Below are positions 1-15,632 of a stretch of DNA of 64,000 bases, piece after piece. This DNA comes from Novosphingobium silvae. GTDB taxonomy: Bacteria; Pseudomonadota; Alphaproteobacteria; Sphingomonadales; Sphingomonadaceae. Positions within the stretch are counted from its first letter, which is position 1; the number at the start of each line of letters is the position of its first letter. The translations under genes and the position numbers were made by a program. The notes under the pieces were generated by a model. That model had not been told where the DNA came from, made no database searches, and saw nothing but the letters and a program-made list of their open reading frames with translations. The stretch spans positions 310,001 to 374,000 of the forward strand of contig NZ_WVTD01000001.1 of assembly GCF_009856825.1 (NCBI RefSeq), in the 5' to 3' direction.

Positions 1-2686
<2,686 letters not shown>

Positions 2687-2762
2687 TCAATCCCTCTGGG
2701 GGTGAATTCTTTCTCTGCGCGGGGAGGGAAGGGCGAGGCGCGAAGGCCCCGCCCGAAATCCC

Positions 2763-6926
<4,164 letters not shown>

Positions 6927-7190
6927 GAGCTGGTCTTGCCTCTTCGCTTCTGGCGGACCGATTCGCTAGCCGAACCGGACCGGAAAATTTCGTTGCCGCG
7001 AGAACGATGCCTCCTGCCGCGAGGCAGGTCATCCGAAACGCGAAAAGGCCGCACGGCGCGCGGATTCCCTAGCATGGGAACACCCTGCGGCCAGCAGCCT
7101 TACACGTCGGATGAAACCCGGTATCGCCTCCTTCCCGGACAAGTCCCCGCGCATGGACCCGTCTTGCTCGAAGCGACCGAGCGAGGCCGC
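6927..7190 (-). other. rpoB 5' leader region, no gene seen
   Basis: The stretch between the predicted rpoBC promoter and the rpoB start holds no convincing reading frame on either strand. The frames that cross it are antisense continuations of rpoB. A leader of this length could carry control of RNA polymerase synthesis, but I see no clear hairpin plus T-run or known leader element in it. Confidence 0.5.
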
Positions 7191-7219
7191 CATATAGGAC
7201 CCGGGCAGCGCCCTGTCAA
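7191..7219 (-). promoter_or_regulatory. Predicted sigma-70 promoter for rpoBC
   Basis: Read on the minus strand, a perfect TTGACA (7219-7214) is followed after exactly 17 bp by TATATG (7196-7191). It is among the best consensus matches found by eye in this window. Transcription would start near 7184, giving a leader of roughly 258 nt before the rpoB ATG at 6926. It sits between two divergent transcription units. Inference from consensus only. Confidence 0.75.
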
Positions 7220-7386
7220 ACGCGGCGCAGCGCATCTCCGCGCGCCTGAACCCTAAACGCGTCAGGTTCATCCAGGGTACTGGCGATGACGGCGGCAAGT
7301 ATCGCCTCGTCCGGCAAGGCCCTTCGACTTGTCCAGTATTTGTGCGCTTGCGGGCTCCGGATGCGGCGAAGCGCGTTGTTACTGTC

Positions 7387-7821
7387 ATGGACCACATTCG
7401 CGCACCCCGCCCGTTTCGCGGCACGGCCGCAGCAGCCACCCTCCTTGCCCTGGCGGCGGTGCCGGAGGCGGGACTGGCGCAGGATGGAGCGGCCACCGCT
7501 CCGGCTCCGGCGCAGATCACTTCGGATGCGGCAGCGCCCGGCCCGCATGCCGCAAGGGTTCCGCCGCGTGTCCCGACATCCGAGTCCAGAGGCACCGCCG
7601 TCGATGGCGCGCTGGCCCAAGGCGCGGTGCCGCCCGCCGGACCTGCTCCCGCTCGCGTCGCTCCGCCGTCGCGCCGGACGGCCGACCTGCCGCTGGCGGG
7701 CGTTGCGGGGCTGCTCGCCGCGGCGGGAGTTTCCGCCGCCGGCATCGCCGCCATGCGTCGCAGACGGCCCGAGCATCGCACGGACGAGGACCGGCATAGC
7801 CCTCATCACGCCCGGCGCTGA
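7387..7821 (+). CDS. Small Ala/Pro-rich secreted protein with a C-terminal anchor-like tail
   Basis: A 144-residue protein of unknown function. From the ATG at 7387 it begins MDHIRAPRPFRG and continues into an Ala/Leu-rich hydrophobic stretch ending GLAQ, a plausible Sec signal peptide. The middle is a low-complexity Ala/Pro region. The end has a three-part tail: LPLAG (residues 101-105), a hydrophobic helix of about 20 residues, and a run of arginines. That layout resembles LPxTG-type sorting signals, but could equally be a simple C-terminal membrane anchor. It lies between the divergent rpoBC and rplJL units, just inside the rpoBC promoter on the other strand. I recognise no family. The signal peptide, tail and codon pattern argue that it is real, but a chance frame in GC-rich DNA is possible. 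Confidence 0.5.
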   Translation: MDHIRAPRPFRGTAAAATLLALAAVPEAGLAQDGAATAPAPAQITSDAAAPGPHAARVPPRVPTSESRGTAVDGALAQGAVPPAGPAPARVAPPSRRTADLPLAGVAGLLAAAGVSAAGIAAMRRRRPEHRTDEDRHSPHHARR

Positions 7822-8055
7822 GGTCCGCGCCAAATGACGCTTCCCTGGGCGCGCCATCACGCAACCTTGCGGCGCTGCGCCTCTCGGACCTTGACTAGCG
7901 CCCCTGCTTGCGCCATTGGCCCGCTCCGAGCGGCACAGTGATTCTGCGCCGATCATCCGTCCGAGACCGCTGCCGGGGGCTTCCCCCTTAATCTGCAGCC
8001 TAGACGGGGACAAGGAAATCACCCGGCCCTGCGCTCCTTCGAGCATGGTGCCACC

Positions 8056-8075
8056 TTTCGTGCCACGGCACGAAA
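8056..8075 (+). promoter_or_regulatory. Perfect hairpin in the rplJ leader
   Basis: TTTCGTGC and GCACGAAA flank CACG, giving an 8-bp perfect stem (10 bp if the self-complementary centre is counted). It lies 122 bp before the rplJ ATG. No T-run follows, so it is not a simple intrinsic terminator. It could be part of an L10-binding leader structure or a protein operator. Confidence 0.4.
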
Positions 8076-8111
8076 ACTCCTTCCCCTTCGACGGACTCGC
8101 CCGCAGTGCGA

Positions 8112-8126
8112 CACCGGATTCCGGTG
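8112..8126 (+). repeat. Short inverted repeat in the rplJ leader
   Basis: CACCGGA and TCCGGTG flank a single central T. As RNA it would fold into a 5-bp stem with a GATTC loop. It lies 71 bp before rplJ and about 36 bp after the longer leader hairpin. It is short enough to be chance. Confidence 0.25.
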
Positions 8127-8196
8127 GAGCGCTTCGGACAATACGTAGCCGGCTGCGCGGGGTTCGCCTCTCGCGGCCATTGTGAAGGAGTAAGGC

Positions 8197-8712
8197 ATGG
8201 ATCGTTCGCAGAAAGCCGAATCGGTCGCCCAGCTCAACGCGATCTTTTCCGAGGCCGGCGCGGTGGTCATCACCCGCAACCTCGGCATGACGGTGGCCCA
8301 GTCCACCGCCCTGCGCGGAAAGATGCGTGAAGTTGGCGCGGACTACAAGGTTGCGAAGAACCGTCTTGCCAAGCTTGCCATCGCGGACACCGACTATGTC
8401 GGCGTCGGCGACTTCCTGACCGGCCCGACGGCCATCGCCACTTCGGTGGACCCCGTCGCAGCCGCCAAGGCCGTCGTCGAATTCGCCAAGACGACCGACA
8501 AGATCGAGATCGTCGGCGGCGCGATGGGTTCGCAGGTTCTGACCCCCGAAGGCGTCAAGGCTCTGGCCTCGATGCCCTCGCTCGACGAACTGCGCGCCAA
8601 GCTCATCGGCCTCGTCCAGGCTCCGGCGACCAAGATCGCCCAGCTTTCGACCGCTCCGGCGGCCAAGCTGGCTCGCGTCTTTGCCGCCTACGCCGAGAAG
8701 GACGCTGCCTGA
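8197..8712 (+). CDS. rplJ: 50S ribosomal protein L10
   Basis: Protein of the large-subunit stalk base that anchors L7/L12 dimers and usually represses its own operon. It has 171 residues, normal for the family, and starts [20 protein letters not shown] after the ribosome binding site GGAG eight bases upstream. The conserved N-terminal fold is visible ([13 protein letters not shown], then [12 protein letters not shown]), and the Ala-rich C-terminal helix that binds L7/L12 is present. It is followed after 86 bp by rplL. rplK and rplA are not upstream and rpoB is not downstream, so this is an isolated rplJL pair divergent from rpoBC. Confidence 0.98.
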   Translation: MDRSQKAESVAQLNAIFSEAGAVVITRNLGMTVAQSTALRGKMREVGADYKVAKNRLAKLAIADTDYVGVGDFLTGPTAIATSVDPVAAAKAVVEFAKTTDKIEIVGGAMGSQVLTPEGVKALASMPSLDELRAKLIGLVQAPATKIAQLSTAPAAKLARVFAAYAEKDAA

Positions 8713-8746
8713 GCCGCGAGCCCAGCATTGCGTTTCTAACGATTTA

Positions 8747-8775
8747 TCCCGCTGCCGCATGAGGCGTCGGCGGGA
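8747..8775 (+). promoter_or_regulatory. Hairpin in the rplJ-rplL spacer
   Basis: TCCCGCTGCCGC pairs with GCGTCGGCGGGA across an ATGAG loop, with one wobble and one mismatch. It sits 23 bp before rplL and has no T-run. A spacer hairpin of this kind may partly attenuate or process the message, or help set the high L7/L12 to L10 ratio; this is inference. Confidence 0.35.
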
Positions 8776-8798
8776 CCACAGATCAGGAGTGAAGTAAC

Positions 8799-9176
8799 AT
8801 GGCCGATATCGCCAAGCTTGTTGAAGAACTGTCGCAGCTGACCGTCCTCGAGGCCGCTGACCTCGCCAAGGCTCTCGAAGAGGCATGGGGCGTTTCCGCC
8901 GCTGCCGCCGTTGCCGTTGCAGCCCCGGCTGCCGGTGGCGACGCTGGCGCCGCCGCTGAAGAGAAGACCGAATTCGACGTGATCCTCACCGGCGACGGTG
9001 GCAAGAAGATCCAGGTCATCAAGGAAGTCCGCGCCATCACCGGCCTGGGCCTCGCTGAAGCCAAGGCTCTTGTCGAAGGCGCTCCGAAGGCCGTCAAGGA
9101 AGGCGCTTCGAAGGCTGAAGCCGAAGAGATCAAGAAGAAGATCGAGGAAGCCGGCGGCACCGTCGAGCTCAAGTAA
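8799..9176 (+). CDS. rplL: 50S ribosomal protein L7/L12
   Basis: Stalk protein present in several copies per ribosome that recruits and stimulates translational GTPases. It has 125 residues, typical length. The N-terminal dimerisation domain ([20 protein letters not shown]) is followed by an Ala-rich flexible hinge at about residues 38-55. The globular C-terminal domain contains the factor-binding helix region ([20 protein letters not shown]) and ends GGTVELK. It is preceded by AGGAGTGA, a good ribosome binding site, and is the last gene of the rplJL unit, with a strong terminator at 9229-9258. Confidence 0.99.
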   Translation: MADIAKLVEELSQLTVLEAADLAKALEEAWGVSAAAAVAVAAPAAGGDAGAAAEEKTEFDVILTGDGGKKIQVIKEVRAITGLGLAEAKALVEGAPKAVKEGASKAEAEEIKKKIEEAGGTVELK

Positions 9177-9228
9177 TCTTCTTCCCGGTTTCCTGTCGAA
9201 CAGACACGGGACCCGGGCAGTTGCAGGA

Positions 9229-9258
9229 AAGGGCGGTGCCGCAAGGCGCCGCCCTTTT
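9229..9258 (+). terminator. Intrinsic terminator after rplL
   Basis: GGGCGGTGCC and GGCGCCGCCC form a ten-pair stem with one wobble around a GCAA tetraloop. It is flanked by AA on the left and a TTTT run on the right. It closes the rplJL unit before the convergent cytochrome gene. Confidence 0.85.
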
Positions 9259-9298
9259 CGCATGCGCTGCCCGCATGAACGGCCGAGCCGCCCGGCGG

Positions 9299-9757
9299 TT
9301 ACTCGCGCGCCTGCTGCGGCTTGAGCGTCTCCAGGTAGTCGATGATGGCCCGGCGTTTCTGCGGGTCGGAGACGGGAAGCACCATCTTGGTCCCGGGGAC
9401 CATCTTCATCGGTCCCTGCAGCCATGTGTCGAGGCTGGCGCGATCCCACGTTATGCCGGACGCGCGCAGCGCCGGGCTGAAGGCATAGCCGGGCGTGGAG
9501 CCCGCCTTCGCGCCCACGACGCCCGCCAGCGTGGGGCCGATCCCGTTCTGGCTGGCCTGCGTGGAATGGCAAGAGCGGCACACCATGAAGGCGGGCGGCG
9601 CCGGATCGGTGATGGCGGCAGAGGTGGCGGGGGCAGAGACGGCCGGAGAAGCAGGCGAACCGCTCGCGGCCGGGGTGGAAGCCTCATCCTTCGTGCCGCC
9701 GCAGCTCGCCAGGATCGCCGCGAGGGGAAGCGCGAGCGCACGGCGGGTGGTCATCAT
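9299..9757 (-). CDS. Class I c-type cytochrome, predicted lipoprotein
   Basis: A small monohaem cytochrome c for periplasmic electron transfer; the partner is unknown. The preferred start is the ATG at 9757, preceded by AAGGAGAGG, giving 152 residues; a longer frame upstream lacks this site. The N-terminus has an Arg-Arg, a hydrophobic stretch and the lipobox LASC (Cys19), so the protein is probably lipid-anchored. A Ser/Ala/Pro linker follows. The haem-binding motif CRSCH is at residues 60-64 and a probable axial Met lies in GTKMVLPV near the C-terminus, the usual class I (cytochrome c550/c2-like) order. It is convergent with rplL and divergent from the MATE gene. Confidence 0.9.
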   Translation of the reverse strand: MMTTRRALALPLAAILASCGGTKDEASTPAASGSPASPAVSAPATSAAITDPAPPAFMVCRSCHSTQASQNGIGPTLAGVVGAKAGSTPGYAFSPALRASGITWDRASLDTWLQGPMKMVPGTKMVLPVSDPQKRRAIIDYLETLKPQQARE

Positions 9758-9878
9758 CGCAGAACCTCTCCTTGATCGGCACGGCACCTAATACAGCCCG
9801 CCGGCAAAGAGAAGCGGCGTGCCGACCCCAAGGAAATCGCTTCCCTGCCTGCGCCCAAGGCCCTATCGCGGCCCCGGT

Positions 9879-11306
9879 ATGAGGGAGAGCCACCAAGTCC
9901 ATCCGCTCCGCGCCGAGCTTGCCGCCACCCTGCGCCTTGCGGGGCCCTTGGCGCTCGCCAACATGCTGCAGATGGCGGTCTTCGCGATCGACGTGATCTT
10001 CGTCGCCCGGCTCGGCCAGGAAGCGCTCGCCGCATCCAGCCTTGCCGTCGCCATCGTGGCCGTGCTGATGATGGGGCTGAACGGCGTCACCGGAGCCGTC
10101 GCCCCGCTGATCGCGGCCGAAGTGGGCCGCCGCCGCAATTCCGTGCGCGAGGTGCGGCGCTCGACCCGCATGGCCTTGTGGCTGGCGGTCGGCCTTGGCC
10201 TCGGCGCGGTGGCGATCTCCTTCTTCGGCGAGTGGATCATGCTGGCCACCGGGCAGGAGCCGCGCATCGCCGCCATTTCCGGGCACTTCATCCAGGTGCT
10301 TTCGCTGGCGCTGGTGCCCATGGCGATAGCCAACGTGCTGCGCACTTTCGTCTCGGCGCTGGGCCGGCCGTTCTTCGCCACGCTGATCACCGCTCTGGCG
10401 ATCGGCGTCAACGCCCTCGGCAACTACGCGCTCGTCTTCGGCAACCTTGGCATGCCCGCCCTCGGGCTGACCGGCTCGGCGCTGGCGAGTACGATCACCG
10501 CCTGCGTCACGGTGCTCGCCTATGCCCTCGCCATCGGCACCGACCGCCAGTTGCGCCGCTTCCATGTCTTCGGCCGCTGGTGGCGTCCGGAGTGGAGCCG
10601 CCTGCGCCAGATGCTCGCGCTGGGGCTGCCGATCTCGGCCACGCTCATCGCCGAGGGCGGGCTGTTCAGCGGCGCGGCCTTCCTCATGGGCCGGGTCGGA
10701 GAGGCAGAGCTTGCCGCCCATACCGTGGCGCTGCAGATCGCGGCTTTCGCCTTCCAGGTCCCCTTCGGCATCGGCCAGGCCGCAACGATCCGGGTCGGCT
10801 ACCACTACGGCGCCGGGGATCGCGCCGCCATCGGGCGAGCGGGCTGGGCGGCCATCGCCATCGGCCTTGCCTTCGTGGGCGTTTCCGCGCTTGCCATGCT
10901 GCTGTTCCCCCGCCTCTTCATCTCTGCCTACATCGACGTGGACGCGCCGGTGAACGCGGGGCTGGTCGCGCTTGCCATGCAGTACCTGTTCGTGGCCGCC
11001 GTCTTCCAGTTGACCGACGGCGTCCAGGCGATCGTCGCAGGCGCGCTGCGCGGGATACAGGACACCCGCGTGCCCGCGATTATCGCCATCGTCGGCTACT
11101 GGGCCGCTGGCTTCGCCACCTCCGTCGTGCTCGGCCTGTTCACGCCGCTGGAAGGCACAGGCGTTTGGATCGGACTTGCCGTGGGCCTGACGGTCGCGGC
11201 GATCCTTCTCCTGGCCCGCTGGCACTGGCGCGAGCGGTTCCGCCTCGTGCCTGAAACCGCGCCGTCGCCCCACGCCGCCCCGATCATCCACGCGGCGATC
11301 GCCTGA
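9879..11306 (+). CDS. MATE-family multidrug/Na+ or H+ antiporter (NorM-like)
   Basis: An integral inner-membrane exporter of the MATE family, expected to expel cationic drugs or metabolites in exchange for Na+ or H+. It has 475 residues from the ATG at 9879 (MRESHQVHPLRAELAATLRL). An in-frame ATG at 9819 would add 20 residues that look non-coding. About twelve hydrophobic segments are visible in two halves. The N-terminal GPLALANMLQMAVFAIDVIF and the second-half LGLPISATLIAEGGLFSGAA are the paired TM1/TM7 signatures typical of NorM-type MATE proteins. It is a single-gene unit; the substrate cannot be read from sequence. Confidence 0.93.
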   Translation: MRESHQVHPLRAELAATLRLAGPLALANMLQMAVFAIDVIFVARLGQEALAASSLAVAIVAVLMMGLNGVTGAVAPLIAAEVGRRRNSVREVRRSTRMALWLAVGLGLGAVAISFFGEWIMLATGQEPRIAAISGHFIQVLSLALVPMAIANVLRTFVSALGRPFFATLITALAIGVNALGNYALVFGNLGMPALGLTGSALASTITACVTVLAYALAIGTDRQLRRFHVFGRWWRPEWSRLRQMLALGLPISATLIAEGGLFSGAAFLMGRVGEAELAAHTVALQIAAFAFQVPFGIGQAATIRVGYHYGAGDRAAIGRAGWAAIAIGLAFVGVSALAMLLFPRLFISAYIDVDAPVNAGLVALAMQYLFVAAVFQLTDGVQAIVAGALRGIQDTRVPAIIAIVGYWAAGFATSVVLGLFTPLEGTGVWIGLAVGLTVAAILLLARWHWRERFRLVPETAPSPHAAPIIHAAIA

Positions 11307-11419
11307 GCCGTCATCCTTCGGTCATCGAAGCGGGTCATCCTAGCCGTGCCTGCCACTCCCTTGCCTGCCTCGCCGCCGCGATACCGAACCCGGCCTGAAT
11401 TTTTTCTGCGAGAGCCCGC

Positions 11420-11448
11420 TTGACGCCCTGCCGGGCTCGGACCATATC
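11420..11448 (+). promoter_or_regulatory. Predicted sigma-70 promoter of groESL
   Basis: TTGACG (11420-11425) is followed after 17 bp by CATATC (11443-11448). Transcription would start about 11455, placing the CIRCE element at the very 5' end of the message, the usual arrangement for HrcA-repressed groESL operons. Confidence 0.75.
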
Positions 11449-11456
11449 CAGCGCCG

Positions 11457-11483
11457 TTGGCACTCCCGAGTGTAGAGTGCCAA
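11457..11483 (+). promoter_or_regulatory. CIRCE operator (HrcA binding site)
   Basis: TTGGCACTC, nine bases, then GAGTGCCAA: a perfect 9-bp inverted repeat with the canonical 9-bp spacer (consensus TTAGCACTC-N9-GAGTGCTAA). It lies immediately downstream of the groESL promoter and 38 bp before groES, so heat-shock control by the HrcA repressor is expected. hrcA itself is not in the window. Confidence 0.95.
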
Positions 11484-11521
11484 CCCCAATTTCAGTTCGT
11501 TGGATATAGGGAGACACCCCA

Positions 11522-11809
11522 ATGACTTTCCGCCCGCTGCACGACCGTGTTCTCGTGCGCCGCGTCGAGGCCGAGGAAAAGACGGCCGGTGGCATCATCA
11601 TCCCCGACAGCGCCAAGGAAAAGCCCGCTGAAGGCGAAATCGTCTCCGTCGGCACCGGCACCCGCGCCGAGAACGGCACCGTCACTCCGCTCGACGTCAA
11701 GGTCGGCGACCGCGTGCTGTTCGGCAAGTGGTCAGGCACCGAAGTGAAGGTCGGCGGCGAAGACCTGCTGATCATGAAGGAATCGGACATCCTGGGCGTG
11801 ATCGGCTGA
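11522..11809 (+). CDS. groES: Co-chaperonin GroES (Hsp10)
   Basis: Heptameric lid that caps GroEL during ATP-driven folding in the cytoplasm. It has 95 residues, the normal size. It starts [20 protein letters not shown], carries the mobile loop ([12 protein letters not shown], residues about 20-31) that docks onto GroEL, and ends DILGVIG. It is the first gene of the groESL operon, 52 bp before groEL, under the CIRCE/HrcA site just upstream. Confidence 0.99.
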   Translation: MTFRPLHDRVLVRRVEAEEKTAGGIIIPDSAKEKPAEGEIVSVGTGTRAENGTVTPLDVKVGDRVLFGKWSGTEVKVGGEDLLIMKESDILGVIG

Positions 11810-11825
11810 GCCGAACCCCTGATAA

Positions 11826-13505
<1,680 letters not shown>

Positions 13506-13896
13506 GAAACCTCATCGTCCACGCGACCAACAGGAAGGGGCCGGGAGAGCGATCTCCCGGCCCCTTTCGCTTGCGCGGGAAGAGGTGTGGGCACGCGCGG
13601 ACCACCCGAGGCCGCTTCCCCGGGCATCTGGGCGCGTGCGCGGCAAGGGCCGCGTGCCTGCTCACTGTCTCCCCGCCGCAACAGCCAGCGGGCTGCCCGG
13701 TTCAGGACCATGAAAGGTGCATGTCGATATCGAATAGCTCCTCACGTCCTTTCGCCAGAATCGTACCAGCTGGTGAAAGGAATGTGCGCAATCAGGAAAT
13801 TGCCGCATGTGGAACGCGCTTCGTCGCTCGACTCTGGCGTTTTGTCGCTGGCCCGTTAACCGATTGGGAACTTGGACAAGATAAGGTGGGGACTGC
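13506..13896 (+). other. Intergenic region between groEL and the serine hydrolase
   Basis: About 390 bp that hold the groEL terminator and then no convincing gene on either strand. The half nearest the serine hydrolase is visibly less GC-rich and contains a 10-bp palindrome, ACCAGCTGGT, at 13765-13774. AAGGTGGGG at the end of the gap is the ribosome binding site of the next gene. No clear promoter consensus was found. Confidence 0.5.
13536..13568 (+). terminator. Intrinsic terminator after groEL
   Basis: A perfect 14-bp stem, AAGGGGCCGGGAGA with TCTCCCGGCCCCTT, around a GCGA tetraloop. It is 30 bp after the groEL stop codon and ends in a short T-run. Confidence 0.85.
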
Positions 13897-14979
13897 ATGA
13901 CCGGGGCAGACCGACTTCCTGCACGACGCGCGAGCCGCGTCGGACGCTTTCTCGCCGTGGCGGCGGCAACGGCCGCTGCTGCGCTTCTGCCACAAGGTGC
14001 CGCTCTGGCGCAGCACGTCGTGCCGATGACCTCGCCCGTCGGGGCACCGGTGTCGCGTGCGACCGACCAGGTGGTCCAGATCCAGAACAGCTTCGACGAT
14101 CTGTTCGGCACCGAGCAGCGCGGCCCGCGCAGCTACTCCTCTCCTTTTGGCCAACAACTCGCCGCCGTGGCCAATGCCTCGCAGGGCCGCATCGGCGTGG
14201 CGGCGATGGACCTTTCCACCGGACGCATGGTCGACGTGCTGGGCAACCAGCGGTTCCCGATGGCCAGCACCAGCAAGATCGCCATCGCGGCAACTTTCCT
14301 GGAAGGCGTCGACAAGGGCAAGTGGAGCCTTTCCAGCGAATTCCCGCTGATGGTGCCGGTCGCCTCGCGCCCCTTCTCGAGCGCCGTCGCGCCGGTTCGT
14401 CCGGGCGAGTACATGACGGCCTCGCGCCTGATCGAACTGATGATCACGCGCTCGAACAACTATGCCACCGACGCGCTGCTCAAGGTCGTGGGCGGCCCCA
14501 AGGCCGTCAACGCCTGGATCGACCGCGCCGGGATCGAGGACTGGCACATCGACCGCGACATCGCGACGCTGGTGCGGGATGACGGAGCGATCGACCCGGC
14601 CCGCGTCGTCGACAAGCGCGACAGCGCCACCCCGCTCGCCATGGTCAAGCTGCTCTCGGGCATCTACCAGGGCAAGTGGCTGAGCCCATCGAGCCGCAGC
14701 GTGATCATGGGAGCCATGAGCCGCTGCGTCACCGGCAGGCGCCGCATTCCCGCGGGCCTGCCCGCCGAAGCCAGGGTCTCGCACAAGACCGGCTCGCTCA
14801 ACAACACGTCCAGCGACGTGGGCATCATCCAGACCCCGGACGGGCGCGTCTTCGCCGTCGCCATCTACGTCACCGGCCAGGGCGGGCGCCCGGGACGCGA
14901 AGCGCGCATCGCCAGCATCGCCCGCACGATCTACAACGGCTATCTCGCCGAAGGACCGACCCGCACGGCCTCGCGCTAG
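13897..14979 (+). CDS. Class A beta-lactamase-like serine hydrolase lacking the general-base Glu
   Basis: Exported protein of the penicillin-binding/class A beta-lactamase fold, 360 residues. After AAGGTGGGG it starts MTGADRLPARRASRVGRFLA with an Arg-rich signal peptide ending ALAQ. The active-site Ser is in STSK (Ser124, Lys127), the second motif is SNN (186-188; SDN in most lactamases) and the third is KTG (297-299). At the omega loop the pattern Asp-Arg-x-Glu166-x-x-Leu-Asn reads Asp-Arg-Asp-Ile222-Ala-Thr-Leu-Val. The 36-residue spacing from the SNN Ser equals that between Ser130 and Glu166 in standard numbering, so the deacylating Glu appears to be Ile. True penicillinase turnover is therefore doubtful; a slow or non-lactam hydrolase, or a penicillin-binding role, fits better. 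Single-gene unit facing a bidirectional terminator. Confidence 0.85.
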   Translation: MTGADRLPARRASRVGRFLAVAAATAAAALLPQGAALAQHVVPMTSPVGAPVSRATDQVVQIQNSFDDLFGTEQRGPRSYSSPFGQQLAAVANASQGRIGVAAMDLSTGRMVDVLGNQRFPMASTSKIAIAATFLEGVDKGKWSLSSEFPLMVPVASRPFSSAVAPVRPGEYMTASRLIELMITRSNNYATDALLKVVGGPKAVNAWIDRAGIEDWHIDRDIATLVRDDGAIDPARVVDKRDSATPLAMVKLLSGIYQGKWLSPSSRSVIMGAMSRCVTGRRRIPAGLPAEARVSHKTGSLNNTSSDVGIIQTPDGRVFAVAIYVTGQGGRPGREARIASIARTIYNGYLAEGPTRTASR

Positions 14980-15030
14980 GCACCGGCCGCCGGGTTTCGA
15001 GCCGGCGAGCTTCCTCTCACCGCCACGCAC

Positions 15031-15057
15031 AAAAAAGGGGCCCCAAAGGCCCCTTTT
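15031..15057. terminator. Bidirectional intrinsic terminator
   Basis: AAAAGGGGCC and GGCCCCTTTT pair around CCAAA, with an A-run on the left and a T-run on the right. It can stop both the plus-strand serine hydrolase and the minus-strand small lipoprotein that converge on it. Confidence 0.85.
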
Positions 15058-15080
15058 CCGTTCCGGGCAGTGCCCCCGGA

Positions 15081-15407
15081 TCAGTTGGTCTGCGGGTTGC
15101 CGTCCGTGTGGTCGTCCATTTCCTTGGCGACGTCGTTGGCGGCCTTCTCGGCGTCGGCGGCGATGTCGTCCGTGGTCTTCTCGGCGTCGGCGGCGGCATC
15201 CTTGGCGGCATCGGCAGTATCGTTGGCGGCCTCGGAAGCCTTGTCGCCGACGTTGCCCATGGCGTCGCCCACGTCGGAAGCGGCGGCCTCGATGTCGTCA
15301 CCGGCGGACGATGCGACCGCTTCGGTGGCGTCCTGGGTCTTTTCCGAACAGGCGGCGAGCGACATGGCGGCCACGGTGGCTGCGGCGGCGAAAACGATCT
15401 TGCGCAT
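15081..15407 (-). CDS. Small Ala/Asp-rich lipoprotein
   Basis: A 108-residue predicted lipoprotein of unknown function. It begins MRKIVFAAAATVAAMSLAAC, a short signal peptide with lipobox LAAC (Cys20). The rest is a charged, Ala-rich helical repeat (recurring ADAxxAA and DDIxADAEKAA units) likely to form a long amphipathic or coiled helix, ending DGNPQTN. Similar small proteins in proteobacteria are usually unassigned or loosely called entericidin-like or apolipoprotein-like. This frame stays open for 1280 more codons upstream, antisense to polA and lysR. That upstream part is not credible, and the signal peptide fixes the start at 15407. It shares the bidirectional terminator at 15031-15057. 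Confidence 0.8.
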   Translation of the reverse strand: MRKIVFAAAATVAAMSLAACSEKTQDATEAVASSAGDDIEAAASDVGDAMGNVGDKASEAANDTADAAKDAAADAEKTTDDIAADAEKAANDVAKEMDDHTDGNPQTN

Positions 15408-15632
15408 AAGTGTGTATCCCTCTTCTCTGCGATGAAACCCCGTCGGCATGCCGCCGCGAGCGCCTCGTTCATCGGGCGGGCCGTGGGTACGAGAGCACGC
15501 GCGGCGTTTCAAGCGCCCGGCAGAAACTCCTGCGACGGTGCGCGGTTCCTGCCTGGTCGCAATCGCCGTGCAACGGGCCGTGCGATGGACAGGGCTGCTG
15601 ACGTATCCGTCCGGCGCTGCTAGGGAACGGCG

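Larger units (their letters stand above)
7822..8196 (+). other. rplJ upstream and leader region, no protein gene seen
   Basis: A gap of 375 bp before rplJ. The best promoter candidate is TTGACT (7891-7896) with a weak CATTGG 17 bp downstream, which would give an rplJ leader of about 275 nt. Two inverted repeats follow, a perfect one at 8056-8075 and a shorter one at 8112-8126. Ribosomal protein L10 autoregulates its operon through leader RNA in many bacteria, so this stretch is a reasonable place for such a site; that is inference. No credible ORF. Confidence 0.45.

Noticed and set aside
8747..8775. rplJ-rplL spacer hairpin as a full terminator
   Set aside because: It has no T-run and rplL must be transcribed with rplJ; recorded only as a possible attenuating or processing stem.
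7216..8886. A 556-residue minus-strand frame across the rplJL leader and rplJ
   Set aside because: It covers rplJ in antisense and has no motif or ribosome binding site; composition is that of random frames in GC-rich DNA.
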